From: Cryptomeria japonica
Taxonomy: Eukaryota > Streptophyta > Pinopsida > Cupressales > Cupressaceae
Reading direction: 5' to 3'
Assembly: GCF_030272615.1 (NCBI RefSeq)
Contig: NC_081415.1
Location: 367,828,667-367,892,666 of the forward strand
Length of the DNA: 64,000 bases
The notes under the pieces were generated by a model that worked only from the letters and a program-made list of their open reading frames with translations, made no database searches and was not told the origin of the DNA. Positions 22,250 through 35,073 of the stretch are shown one piece after another; the stretch's first letter is position 1; each line of letters opens with the position of its first letter. The translations under genes were made by a program, and so were the position numbers.

Positions 22250-25200
22250 TGACAAGAATCCATGATTCTCCACCACCCTATCAGCATCAACTAGAACTTT
22301 ACCTAGTACCTTGTGGAAAAGTCAATTTCCAAGTTCTATCTTCCATTCTTTTTTCTGTTCTAAGTTCTCCACCCTCTTGTATGAATGAAGGGAGGGGAGT
22401 TCCTTGTATTTTGGAAAATATTTTCAAATCTTGTGCAATATATCCATGAAATCTATGGTGATTAATTAGCAATTCTTCAGCCTCTGATAATATGTGATTT
22501 AATTCATCTGACATGCTTGTCCACACTTGAGCATATTGACCACCAGACTCAATAAACTCATAAATACATTAGATTAATTGTTGCTTTTGAAACAAATGTC
22601 AAATGATAAGTTTTAATTGAATCTCTACTACCTATTGCCTCTGCATAACATAGAATAACTCTTGATATCTTGTCCATGTAACCTCTAAATAGGGCAATAT
22701 ATGTTCAAACCTGCTCTTGACATAGCTTTGGGCCCATATGAACTTATTCATTATGAGATCCTTCTTCAAATACATTACCTCTTGTTACAATTTCAATACT
22801 TTCTTCTCAGCCTCTTCTCTTTTATTTTTTTCATATATGAGGCTAGTCTGCAACTTGGAAATAGTGTTTTCATCCTCCAATAATAAAGCTTTTTCCTTTT
22901 GAAGATCCTAGTGCTTATTTTAACTCAGTGTTTTCCTAAGTAATATGTGCAATTGTTTCATTAAATTCTTCAACTTTGACCTGAGTAAATAGGGCAGTAT
23001 TTACATTTAATTTGGATACATCACTAGCAAGGACATCCCTAAGCCTGTAAACCATAAACTATCCCATTATTTCATTCATATCACTGATCAATTTTTGTCT
23101 TTCTCCTTCAAGGTACATGCACCATTTGAAAAGAGTTTTATTAGAAGGTTAAACTCTAAACCAAAATAGAGCTTATCATATCCTTCATCAATAAGATTGC
23201 AGTCAAATTTTTAATCTCTTCTCAGATTATCAAAAACAATACCGAAAGATAAATCCATCCGAGGGATAATTAAACATCCAGCTTCCTTAAGAAATTGTCT
23301 CCCCTTTTCAAGTGTCATTTGATCAAATTATTTATTTCTCTTTGTATAACTTTTGATTACATTCCTCCCATTTCTCATTAAGGATTTCTCTTAGTCCCCT
23401 AGCAATCTCTCTTTCTTTCCACTTGTACATAAACAATTTAAATTCTTGAGAATGAATGAATTTATCATCAAATGGAAAATATTATGATGTTTTTCTTCTC
23501 ACATCTTCTATCAGATAGTTTCTTATTTGAATCATATCATCATTATTCTCATCAGGTGGAATGTAAGGTTACAACCTTACTTCTTGGGTCACTTCCACCT
23601 ACTCTTGTCATTTGCTTATACCTTCACCCTCTTGAGATAAGTCAACACTTGAAGATAGTGCTAGAGATATTTTGGCTAAAGAAGAAACCTCAACCTGTCC
23701 TCCCATTGCTAAGGCTAATGGACTTGGAGATGGGGGTGGAGGAATGGAAAAGTTAGCTAAAATTACAAGGGTATTCTGAATAATCTTCTCCATCCTTACT
23801 ACTCTGTTGAATTCATCTGGAAAAAGTATTTCATAAGAGGGGTCCTCAAGCCTTTTCCTTCTTTCAATTTTTTGTACTTTGAAATACATTGACCTTCTTG
23901 CCTATACCTCTTAATAGGAACTAAAATTCCTCATTAATTCCTCTTTGAGTTCAAATTCATGTTGGGCCCTCCCTAATGTCATTGCAATTTTAGCAGACGT
24001 CTAATACCCCGCGGGGTCAAATTCCCTTGCCTTCAATCCTAGTGGAAAATGAAAAGACATAAGTAACTAGATGGCTTGCTCAAAACCTTTATTTGGAATA
24101 ATTTCAAAATCACCAATTTCTAGACATATGGGCAAGAAGGATCCCTTTTGATGGTCCTAAAAGGAGCTGAGGCTTCATACATTTTCCACATAATCTCTAA
24201 AGCAACCAATTTGTTTGGAACTATAAATGGTAAAATATGTGGCATTCCCTTGAATCCATATACCCTAATGTATGTATATTTCTCATCCAAGTACCATATG
24301 GCCCAATTATAGTCAATATTTACTTTGATTTCTTGTTCCTTCCCCTTTGGTCTCAAGAGATTCATCACTTGCTTTGACAGTTGACGGACCTCTATGCCAC
24401 ATGTAACATATACTCTTCTAAAAAAATGTTGCTCGAACACAAGAGCTTGTGAATACTAGTATCTACAATCCCATATAGAAGTCCACAACTGGACTGACAT
24501 TTTAACACCCTTTTGAATAGGCTTTACATTAAGAAAAGGGCTCCATACACCATATTTTTGTCCTTGAAATAATATCATATGCATTAATAATGAATACCAT
24601 TTGAAAGTGATTTTTAAACCACCCTATTGTATTTTCACCAATGATTCATGTAGTGCATCAGCAACAAATTGGGGGTAATCATAACATTTGTAATCAATCT
24701 CACTTTGCACATCACAAGCAAGCAACATAAACTCCTTGGGCATCATAGGATTCCGACTATACCCCAATACTTGACAAATTGCATAATAAGTCAATTCAAA
24801 ATATCTATAGCACAAATCCACTTTGTATGGGGGTTCCGTGTTTCTAGCAAACTATTGCAAGTTGTTTTTGTATCTTGGTCTATGAATGGGCAACCATTTC
24901 CTCTTGAAATGCCCCTTTGTGGTATCATATTCACCTTTTAGGTTTTCCAAATTAATCTTTGTATCACAATCTCTACAATCTTCTAAGCCAAATATCTCCA
25001 AGATTGTATCTTTGTTGATATCTAACTGCCCTCTATTTGTAGCTTTGATGTATCAACCTTCAAAATTGTAGCATTTTGCTTAGGCACTAACTAGGTCTAC
25101 ATTAAGAAAAACACTAGGAACAACCAATCTAGCCAGTCCTAATCTACATGGACTGCACTCAAGAATTGCAGACTATGATTTCATATAGAAACATTGAAAA

Positions 25201-25505
25201 AGATGGTGCCCCTTGATTTTGAAATAACTTTCCCTACAATTATATTGCTTATCAACAAATTTTAAAACACCAGCTCATGTTTTAGGTCTGTAAGATGACC
25301 TAGGTAATTGAGAAATTGAATAATCATGAAGGCTTCTATCCTTCTTCTGTTTCTTAGCTTTGGGTTCTATAGACTGTGAGGTTTCTGAAAGGGGTAGACA
25401 TTTTACAAATTGATTTACGATTTTCCTAGACACTAACAATACTTCAACTAGGGATATATTTGATTTCTTTACCAAACTCTTCAAAGCAACTAAGGAAATA
25501 GGCAA
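22250..25505 (-). pseudogene. Accessory ORF, copy D (unknown function)
   Basis: Minus-strand relic collinear with copy A (13209-9635), broken by many stops and shifts. In order: VVPSVFLNVDLV near 25100 (A: VVPGVFMDMDLL); ICQVLGYSRNPMMPKEFMLL at 24780 (A: LCQILG...MPNHYLLM); FKWYSLLMHMILFQG and GVKMSVQLW near 24600-24490 (A: FGWYSLLMHLFFFKG, GEKMSVQLW); IRVYGFKGMPHILPFIVP at 24260; GRQFLKEAGCLIIPRMDL near 23270 (A: GRDMVAQAGVLILPEWDI); then a Pro-rich and coiled-coil tail to 22250. No gag or pol is found beside it, so it may come from a truncated or non-autonomous element. Confidence 0.65.
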
Positions 25506-26399
25506 TAGGACTTACTCAATTTTTCTCATGCTATCTGAACCTTTTGGCTGTTGGACACTTTCATAACTTGATTTCTCAACTTTGCACCACATCCTTTCAA
25601 TAATTTGTAATAAAAGAAATCGAAGTTGTCCAAAACTTGAATTCACCAACTTTTTCTTCATAAATAAAGTTTGTATGAATAATGATTTCATAAACGGGCT
25701 TTACACAAGTTTAAAAATGCACCGTTGGTCTCAGAAAAATGGCAGATGGTGGAAAATTCAAATGTTTATACTCGAGGAAGTTGTCAGTCACATCACTTGT
25801 CTTGTTACTTTATTCCATTACCTCGGCACTCGTCAAGATCACAAAAGCTACTTTGGTGAGGCCCAAGATGACACTCTGGATTCCACGTGGCCACCATGTT
25901 TCTCTTATTTCTCCTTAACTCGGGACTCGTTGAAGCGGAGAAAACACATTCACTGAGTGTCGAGTATCCTTTTTTTGTAGTCATAATATCCTTCTTAGAC
26001 ACTTGTGTAGCATAGAACACAAGATTTATCAAGTGTAGAGTAACTTTTCCTTGGCCAACTCAACTCAGGATTTGGCCAAGTTAAGAAAACACTTCTACTG
26101 AGTGTCACGTTAATAATTTAGGCACCTATTGTCCATGACATCAGAAAATAACTCAACACAAACACAACCTATCGTTCAATTAGGGCCCACTTTAAAACAA
26201 TCCACACACATGACCTATTATAACCCTTTAAGTTACATGTAGAAGGGGACAAAACTTTAATTGACCTAAGACACGAGAAGATAATAACCGATGCAATGCA
26301 GGCCAAAACAATTCCTCACCAAAACCATGATAGAAGTGGTTATTAAAAAAGAAAAATTTGGAAAAATGGCGAGAAAACCTAAACCTAACCAAGGAAAGA
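25506..26399. other. No gene; possible LTR remnant
   Basis: Contains two copies of ACTGAGTGTC (near 25954 and 26098) and CACGTGG near 25884. The position next to the start of accessory copy D suggests flanking LTR or leader, but no matching partner is seen. Confidence 0.25.
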
Positions 26400-27480
26400 A
26401 TTTGTCCAAAATTGTCCTAACAATATGTACATCCTTCAAAGCATAAAGAATGAGGAATTTTGTTAGATGACATAACTACAATTCTTGGCAGAGATGCATC
26501 CAAAATGTGGAAGTAGAGAAGAGGTGCATGAACTATTTGATGCCATGCTCAAAGAAATCGTGGTCTCATAGAAGCCATGATCTACAACATATGCACAAAA
26601 TAAATATGTTGAAAAGGGTTTAAAAGATTTCCAGTATAAATGTCATATTTCATAGCCTTTTTCACCTCCCTACTAGTGACAATATTGGAATAGTGAACTA
26701 GGGTTGCACGATCTGCACAAAGTATGTTTGTTGAAAAGGTTTTTGAAAGGATTCAAGAAAAATGTGATTGGGAAGAATAACTCCCACACCTTGTCCTAGC
26801 ATCTTATTTGCTAAATATGCCATGATGTGAGCTTTGGAACAATGAAAGATTGATTCCCTTCAAAGCATAGAGGATGGAGGATTTCAGCTACATATTATCA
26901 TTCAAAAGGCTCTAAGAAAAAGATAGAAGTATTTATGTTGCATGTGAGTTGTTTTCTATGTGCCTCAAGGAATGTTATCTCAAGAGTGTCATGGTTGTAT
27001 GATGTACACAAAATGAAATGAATCTCATTAAAATGGATTTAAATTTTTTAAAGAAAATGTAGATGGAGGGTACAAATACCATAGTCCACAACCTTTTTCA
27101 CATCCTTGCCAGTGCTAATGTGAGAGCTTTGAAATAAGGAATGGGAATCTAGCAAAGCATAGAGGAATTTTGTCAAATGTCATAATTTTAATTACTATAA
27201 ATGAATGTAAAATATGGAATCACAAGAAGTGCTTGTTAATCGTTTCACAGAGTACCTCAAGTAAATATGATCTCATGAGGGAAATGAAGGCAAGATCTGC
27301 ACAAAATAGATCCATTGCAATGCTTTTAGAATCTTCTTAAGAAAAACTTGTAATTGGTAGGTGTAGAACCAAAAGGCACAAACCAGGCCACCATTTTTAA
27401 TCACCTATGCCAATATGGGAGCTTTGTAAAAGGATTTGTATAGCTATCAAAGCAAAAAGGATGAAGGTTGTGAACTTCAT
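26400..27480 (+). pseudogene. Pentatricopeptide-repeat (PPR, PLS-type) gene relic
   Basis: Short stretches in shifting plus frames match plant PLS-class PPR motifs. 26491-26571 reads MHPKCGSREEVHELFDAML then KEIVVS, as in the S motif (KCG...ARxVFDxM...DVVSW). 26411 onward reads IVLTICTSFKA, as in an L motif. 26855 onward reads SLQSIEDGGFQLHIIIQKAL, another L motif. 26962 has RNVISRVSW; 27243 has FHRVPQVNMIS. The conserved TCAAAGCATA-like word recurs at about 26435, 26858, 27152 and 27444; the last spacings of ~293 bases fit a P-L-S triplet of ~100 residues with small losses. PPR proteins bind organellar RNA. No start, stop or E/DYW tail is seen. Confidence 0.55.
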
Positions 27481-29849
27481 TTATATGAGTATTGTTAGAA
27501 CACCTAAAATTAAGAAGGTAATGAGCAGTGTTCAAAAGATCAAAGGACATATTCAAAATAGCTAGCGTGGATGGGTATTTTGATTCATGGATTGCTTTTC
27601 ACAGTCTATTTTAGGTTCAATCATATAATTGCAACAGGAAGCCAATAAAGTGTACCTTGAGTTGCATTATGAAAGGGAATTAGATATGGCCTTGCATTTC
27701 TCTATTTATTTTTGACATTAACTATTTTGGGTACAAGTGGCGTGAAGTCATCTTCCTTAGCCTTTGGTGTAGAACAATTTAACAACAATGATGGGGAGGA
27801 TAGGAAATTCACCAAAGTTTTTTCAATTGGTGTTATTGTGTAGCTATTGTGTCTATCATGTTGGGAATGACCTTTGTTGTTTATATACAAAGTAATTGTT
27901 GGTTGGAAATGGAGATTTAGTTTGGTTACTATACTCATGTTTCTATCCACTATCATTTTCTCTTTCGATGCCAAGTATTGTGTTATGGTTAATTAACAAG
28001 AAAATTCCTTCACTGGGTATTTTCAAGCGATTGTTGCATCTATTAGAAAGAGAAAATTTGTCCTACCTTCTGATTAAAGAGAATTATACAATTGCCTTTG
28101 GATAAAGAAAAAGATAATCAGGAATTCTTTTTAATAGACTTCTTCAAGTTTTTCAACAAGGCAATCAAGGCAAGCTATTTTCACATGATGATAAAGCTAA
28201 AGCATAAGGATATAATTAAAGGCATATGGTTTTATTTTCAAAAGTAAATATATTGTAATTCTAAAAGGAGGCACACCAAAGATGCATCATAGTTTTCACC
28301 TAAGTGGGTTTTGTTTTACATGAGAGTTGGATATGTGGAAAGGGCTAGAATTGTTTTGGATGCCAGATGTCAAAGACTACAACGGGGGAATTTTTTATTA
28401 CAGGGGTTATTTTTTGTTTCCAAGGCATTATGTGTCAAAAAGTCATATTTCTACCAATGAGAAAAATATCTCATGGGAAAGGGACAAAAGGGGGGGTTTT
28501 GTTAGTATTAAAAGGTATTGTACTTTTTAGTTGCAGAGAGGTGAAAGAGGAGGGACGGGTATTGTTAGTAGATCAGATTTTTAAACAAGACATGTGGTAG
28601 CAATTAGATGAATTTGGAGCTTCTTCCCCTTCCATTTGTTTTTCTTCATTCTCATTTTTTGGGTTATCGATTTTTTTTTTAAAGCATGCAAATAGGGTAG
28701 TGTTTATTTTAAGTTACTGAAAAGATGTGTTAATTTAGTAATCTAATTTTAAAAACAAATAATTCAATGTGTGAAACTGCAATGATATTGTCATTAAACT
28801 ATCTACAAATTTGTACACATTTGGTCATATAAATTGAATACTTTAAGGAGTTTTGATTTAGTTGTGTAGGTCTCTTGTAGATATATTGTTTGTTCACTGA
28901 TCTCTTTCAAGGGAAGAGTTAAATCTCTTTGTTCAGACAGTTATGATCTCAAGTTTTGTATTCAAATCCATACAATTTCAAAATATCAAGGATATTCTTG
29001 AGTTATCTTTACATTATTTTCTGTGATGGTGATGTTTATTCATGGGTCTCTTTCAAGGGAAGACTTAAAAACTTTGAGTATATATTTGTGGTTTTCGATG
29101 CACATTGGATTTGTAAGAAGAGTTTGAATGATAAGATGAATGAATTTGTTAGTGTCGGGCATTAACATCTTGAAATCCACTGATTAATTTTCATTTGTTC
29201 ATAGGGTTTCTACTTTTATTTCATGTTTGACTCTATGACTCAAGATTAGGAATTGATCTATTAGAAGATTGATGTATTTCCTAAAACATGTCAAATTATC
29301 AAAATATTTCTTTACCCTCTTGTTGTTAAGTGTAGATTTTAAATTATCTTTGATCTCAAGAATGAATAGGTGATATAGAATTAGAATAGAGCCAATTTTG
29401 AATTAAATCATATGTATTCTAGTTGAATATGTTGAGATCAATCTACTTAAATGTAATACTTTTCTGAAATATAAAAAAATCAAAGAGTATTACAAAGGTC
29501 TACCTGCCTAGGTCTTGTAGAGCCTGAAGTGTAGGGGAGTTACTCATTTCTTGAGAAATTATTGTTATTCTCCAAGTCAAGTGTTCAAGTTGATCATAAA
29601 ACCTAGCTTATTTTATAACATTTTATTGATTTGGAAATCAACAAGAGCATAGGGAGAAAATTAGCTTGCTAGCTAGAGGAAGCTATCGAATATTGTAACT
29701 GGGAGATTTGTAGGTCTTTGTCTTTGATTTCCTCCCTTGACTGATTTATTTATAGTAGAAAAGAATTACATTCTTTTTTGGATCCAATTATCTTCTATTC
29801 TCTTTCTTAGGTGTTGATTCAACTGAAACCTTTCTCTATTTTTCTTCAT
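27481..29849. other. No gene recognised
   Basis: Short open stretches exist, but none has a recognisable motif or a homologue elsewhere in the window. A direct repeat TCTCTTTCAAGGGAAGA occurs twice, near 28901 and 29049. Long homopolymer T tracts are present near 28670. It is probably old repeat sequence. Confidence 0.3.
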
Positions 29850-30760
29850 CAATAATTGCTTAGGTTTCAAGTAGCTCCTTCTATAGCTACTCTTCCATTT
29901 CTTGAAACTATTTTTAAACTGAATCTCGGCATTGTTTTCCTCTATCCATTGTTCATAAATTCATTTAATTTATTTGAGATCTTATTACGCTCCTCTTGTT
30001 CCTTTTGCAATAGTTCCTACTCCTTATGTTGTAGTTATTGGATGAAATTTTCCTTTTCTTTCTTTTCAAATTCCGCCACAATAGCCATTCCTTGCAATTC
30101 ATGTTGTAGGAAAGTTCTTTCTACATTCCCTTCCTAAAGGGAATTTTCTAGTCTTTCTTCCCAGTCCTTCTTGATCTCACCAACCTTTGAGTTCTTCAGC
30201 CTCAGTTTAGCGTCCTTTTGATTCAAGGTGGCTTCTATTTTTAACAGCTTATTTTCCTATTTAGTGTACTGTTAGCTCGATTGAGGGAATCAGTTGTTAC
30301 TACTTTTTGAGTTTCTTCCATCAATTCAACTTTATCTTGTGGTTGGGTTGAACTTAAATCCACTACCACGACATGAATCTCATAATCATTGGATGACATC
30401 TCTTTCCATTTTGATGACTCATGTAAATATCTAAGCTCCATGGTAATGATATTTTGTTGTTAATTGAACACAGTTTTCATGCTTGCAGTGGTTGGCCAAA
30501 CAACATCCTTCTCTCTACACTTATGGATCTTTCTTTCTCTATATTCCTTGGCCATATTGGATTTTTTATCCATCTTTGTAGGAGAAACAATGAATTTCCC
30601 CACAAAAGAAACACCTTGGGGAAGACTAAAATTAATTTGGACAGTTGATACTTGCACCTACATTCCTGGGGAAGGGGCTTTTAGGAAAATCAATTCTCTG
30701 GGAGAGAGGAGGAATGTTCTATAAGGTCATGGTGGTGATTTGGGATCCTAAGACATTGAG
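29850..30760 (-). pseudogene. Accessory ORF fragment, copy E (coiled-coil half)
   Basis: The minus strand reads SSNDYEIHVVVVDLSS then DKVELMEETQKVVTTDSLN near 30420-30270. This aligns with copy B at 50550-50680 (RPNDYILHVIGVNL, DKVEMMEENLKAVSLDLI) at the same position relative to the coiled coil. Further on, in other frames, it is Lys/Glu-rich and helical to about 29850. Only the C-terminal half is present; the conserved core is missing. No LTR pair was found around it. Confidence 0.55.
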
Positions 30761-33700
30761 CATGAAAGTTGGAAAAATTTGGGGCATCATGGAAGTGAAA
30801 ACTAGCATTTGAATTTAAATAGGTATTATTATGGTTGGCGTGGATCGGGAGACAAAAACCTAAATTAGGGGTTGGGTAGTTGAGAAGATAGGCATATTTA
30901 GTAACAAGGGAGATGCTTGAGAACAACCAAATTATGAGGGAACTATAGTGGATGGCCAAAAAGGTATGGAGGATGTCCCCGACACAACTAAATTTGACTT
31001 CTAGATTTACTACAAGAATAGGGGACTCTATTAAATATTGCGTAGAAAAAAGTAGGGTAGGAGAGAAACTTACATGTTCGGAAAATTTTATTGAAAATGA
31101 AGGAGTGATCCAGGTAAATTCCTTGCCTACCACTACATGATGAGGAGATATTGTCTTATTTTTCCTTTCTTTTTGGATGATCCCTTTCCCTTTCAAAGTG
31201 ACCTTAAAATTTGGGTTTGTGTATGTGGTGCAGGAGCACCTATGGAACACCTATGAAGCACCTATGAAGACCGATGGAGACAAGGTGCACTATGGTCACT
31301 AATAGGCCCTCATGGAGAATCAATGAGTAATGAATTATAAAAGGCCTTTTAGGTCTCAAAACAATGTAATCATGGCTATAAATGCAATGAAATGTAATAG
31401 AAAGGTCAAAAAGTGTAAAATTGTCAAAATTGGCAATTAGGCCTAAAAAGGGCTAAAATTGGGTTTTGAAGGGTAGAATAGGTTTTGTGAGGAATAAAAC
31501 ATGTTTAAAATGTTTTTAAGGTCATCTTAAGAACATTTTTATGTGTTGGTAGAGTTAGGGGTCAAGTTTGTTCATGTTGACAACTTTGTTTGTCAAATGA
31601 CAAATTTTTGAGCAACTTTTATTGTCAAAATTGCAAAAATGACAAAAATAGGTGGTTAGAGGTAGTTGGGTGGTTATGGTTCAGTCTTGAAGGCCACAAT
31701 TACTATAAAAAATTGTAAAAAAATTATATTGAGATATTTTGAGAGTGTATGGTCGAAGACAATCATTTGGAGCAATAAAATCCATATTTTTTATGTGCAT
31801 TTTCTAAGTTTCAACGTGAACAGTCTGATCCTTATTGATTTTAATGCATTTTATGTTCATATCTTGAAGGTTTATTGTTTAGGGATGATAAAGGAGTGAT
31901 TTAACCTTTCTTTGGAAGTGGTGGAATTCATTTTCATTGTGTTTTATCAAAGTTCTTGGCATTTTACTAAAAACTGCCATAACCCTGGCTTAGGGTAACC
32001 AGTGGCTTCATAAATGTGATATCTTTTGTTTTTATGCTTAACCAATCCTCATTTTGGGAAGGTATGAGTGGAAGGATGTATTATACCTTTCCAAGGTGTT
32101 TTTACGGTGTCATGAAAGGTTTTGGCACATGCTACATGATGGTTTCAAACTATTAGGATAGTCACAGGTGCAGTTTGACTGTCACAATCAAGTGAAGAAG
32201 GCTTTGTTTGATATGACAAAATGTATGACGGCCAGGAGGGATTAGGGGAGTGTTGGTTGGTGTGTTGAAAATGTTCCTAAGGTGTTGGAGAAAGTGGAGT
32301 TCCCAAGGAAGGGCTTAAACCAGTGGGTTTCCAAAGATAGTAGCAGACTGTCATAGTGTGACAAAATGACAGTCACATAAAATGTAGCCTAATGCGGGGG
32401 CCATATCTCGGAGTTGAACTATTGGATTTGTCTAAATTTTGGATATGTTCTTCCAAATAAAGTTATTCAGAATCTCACTAGAATTATTGAGGATTTTTGA
32501 ACCGATTCAAAAGTTATATACCTCTGTGTATAGGTATATCTAAGAGGACAGCAAGAAGGTAACTTTGGTTTTATTTAATCAAAGTGTTGAGATTTTTGTC
32601 TTGTGAACCTAGTTTGGATTTTAGTGGCTTGTAATAATTCCAAATGCAATGTGGGAATATTATACCTTGGATTTAGGTTATGGAGAGACTTAAGAGTCAA
32701 GTGTTGATCCTAGAGTAGGGTCCAAAGGTGTGAGTAATTTATCAAAACCTTTGAAAGTGCAGTCCTAGTCATATTGATGAGATGATCAATCATGATCAGT
32801 AGAAGTTGGAATGGGAAGTTGGTTTCACCTAGCATGTAGAAGGATCCTCTGGAGTGTCACCTTAAGTTTCTAAACCCTTTAGAGGTCTAGACCAGTAGAT
32901 CCCTCTGCATTAGTCTAATTGTCACTTGAGGCCTTTTATGACTATTCAGGGGTTGTATTTTTTTAAGGGATATGGGCTTCGGGCTCATCCACGATGATGG
33001 GGATTGAAAATTTTGTACTACCCTAGTTTCTCCAAGGTCTCTACATTATCAAAAAATAGGGACTCCTTCTTCACTATCCTTAGAATATTATAATTATTCT
33101 AAAGGGTAAGAGTGTTCTTCATGTAGATGAGGGAAACGGTTCAAATCAAAGATTCAAAACTTCCAACATCCAACAATGGAGTTCTTGCAATAAACACACA
33201 CATGCAAAACAAAATGAACTATTAAAGAACATATGCATGCAAACACATTTCTAACTCCATTGCACTCTTATCAACCAAGATCTCATGTTTAATGAATAGT
33301 GCTCTAAAAAATACACATGCACAAGAGGCTATGGTGAATGGAGATTCATGATGCAAAGAAATGAAAGATGCAAGAGAAAAAAAGATTAAAGATAAAACTA
33401 TAAAAAATGCAGGAGAAAGATTCAAAAAATGCAAGTATGAAAATGGTAGATTGACTTGCTAGGCTTAGAAATGAGGAGGAGCAAGGTATTTATAGATGTC
33501 CTCGGAGTGAAATCTAGATTGTAGGATAAATATGGGATAAAATGTTGATGTAGAAATGAAGAGTGTTTATCCCATATGCATAAGATAATTGAAATGTATA
33601 GAGTGTGATAGGATAAATAAGGGATGCATTTGATATACTAAAAGGATTTAGGAATTTTTGAGTTTAATGAATAATGAAATATGTATTCTTTAGTCAATTA

Positions 33701-33938
33701 TATTATTAAATTTAATTCACAAAATAATAGAAAATGAGTATATTATGGATGAATATAATAATATGGAGAAATCTAATAATTTGGATCTACTTAATGATTA
33801 GAAAAATTGAAGTAGATTGAAGAGGACAATATTAATGGAAATTTTTATGTGTCTACATTTTTCCCCTCTTTGAGACAATGTAGCCTGACGCTTGTTTCAA
33901 AGAAAATTGATTAACTGATATATGCCCCGGGTAAGTCA
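30761..33938. other. No gene; LTR-like region with TATA box and AT-rich flank of element B
   Basis: A plus-strand TATAAAAGG is at 31336-31344. About a kilobase after it is dense in TGACA/TGTCA words (31400-32390). A short tandem of CACCTATGRA occurs at 31238-31276. From 33150 the sequence becomes AT-rich and ends at the left target duplication of B (AGTCA, 33934-33938). It is likely one or more unrecognised LTRs. Confidence 0.3.
31336..31344 (+). promoter_or_regulatory. TATA box candidate
   Basis: TATAAAAGG in an LTR-like context with no coding sequence downstream; it may drive an unrecognised element. Low certainty. Confidence 0.3.
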
Positions 33939-35016
33939 TGTTAACATTATTTCAGAGTAGTCCGTATGTGGCATTTTTGAGTGGGTGTCACCCACTCTTT
34001 TTGATTTTCTAGCTATGCTCTCCATACAGAATGTACGAGCTAGATGTTGTCTCAGTGTTGCTCCTGGTAGCTCAGCTTTTCCATTCAGAGTTTGAAGGAA
34101 TGCAAAGTTGCCAAGTGTCTCTAGTTTTTATGATGCAACGTTCCTCTGGACCCCACCCTACATCTTGCAAAGATAAGAACATGTGGTGCCTCTGCGTTGT
34201 CCAAACTTTTTCTGTTTCTGCACTCTTCTTCAAATGTCCTCAGAGTTTTCGCGTGTCTACCGTGGTGGTTCATGAGTCAGGATGCAGTTCGCATCAAGGT
34301 GTTCTTGTTGAGTAGGTATGGAGGTTTCCATGTTATGGTGAAAATAACAACTTCAGGGGTGATTTTTTACTGGGTATGTTCTTGTAGGATGCCACAATGG
34401 GTTTTCTGGTCAGAAGCAGTTGCTGAAAGGTTGTTGATGTTGTGAGTTGTTAGCTATGCCAAGGGCTTTATTTATGCAGATTTTTTTCTTGTTTTAGGGG
34501 TTCAAAACTTTTATGAAAAGATATAGTCAAGTATTCTAGTATTCTAGATAAGAGTGGCCTCTATGGTGATTGTTTTTCAGTATGATGTAATATTTTTCTG
34601 TGCATTCTTTTAATTCTAGTATAACTTTGGAAATATATGCCTAATACTCCACCGATTAAACTATGTTTTGCACTTGTTATCTGGTGGATGTGTGATGTAT
34701 GTTTCTTTATGTTAAAAGGAATTATGGTTGTATCTTGATTGTGGTTATGTCCAGGCATATAGATTGTTGAATGGGCTTTAAAACCTAATGTTTCTAGGTT
34801 TTATATGCTATTAATGCTTTTCCAAAATATTCTGGTGAATAGTCTAAATAGTTTAGATCATTTTGTTTTAATTTTATTCTTTCACTTTCCCCCAATCATA
34901 ATGAAGAGACAGATTCTTAAATCTAGAGGTCAGTCAATGAGTTTTGCGCAATAGGTCCCCCGTCACTGAATTTCCCATAAGGTTGTTCGCATTCAAGGTA
35001 AAATTTAGAGTCAACA
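33939..35016 (+). repeat. 5' LTR of element B
   Basis: Starts TGTTAACATT and ends AGAGTCAACA; aligns with 52127-53251 along its length. Relative to the 3' copy it lacks about 60 bases near 34545 (the copy at 52725-52795 has the extra stretch). A TATA-like TTTATTTATG near 34467 may be the promoter. Confidence 0.85.
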
Positions 35017-35026
35017 GCTCTTTTTT

Positions 35027-35045
35027 TGGCACGTCCAGTGGGACC
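35027..35045 (+). other. Primer-binding-like site of element B
   Basis: TGGCACGTCCAGTGGGACC, ten bases after the LTR end. It has the same overall form as the sites in block A (TGG..., then a CTGGGGA-like end) but differs in detail. Confidence 0.5.
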
Positions 35046-35073
35046 ATCACTTTGAGTAAGCCTGAGCTAGTTT

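Noticed and set aside
28956-29165. Small ORF as an integrase fragment
   Set aside because: A vague resemblance (FEYIFVVFDAHW) is too short and lacks catalytic residues or neighbours.
30690-31250. 186-residue minus-strand ORF
   Set aside because: No motif, hydrophobic and His/Ser-rich composition; most of it does not align with accessory copy B. Probably chance opening.
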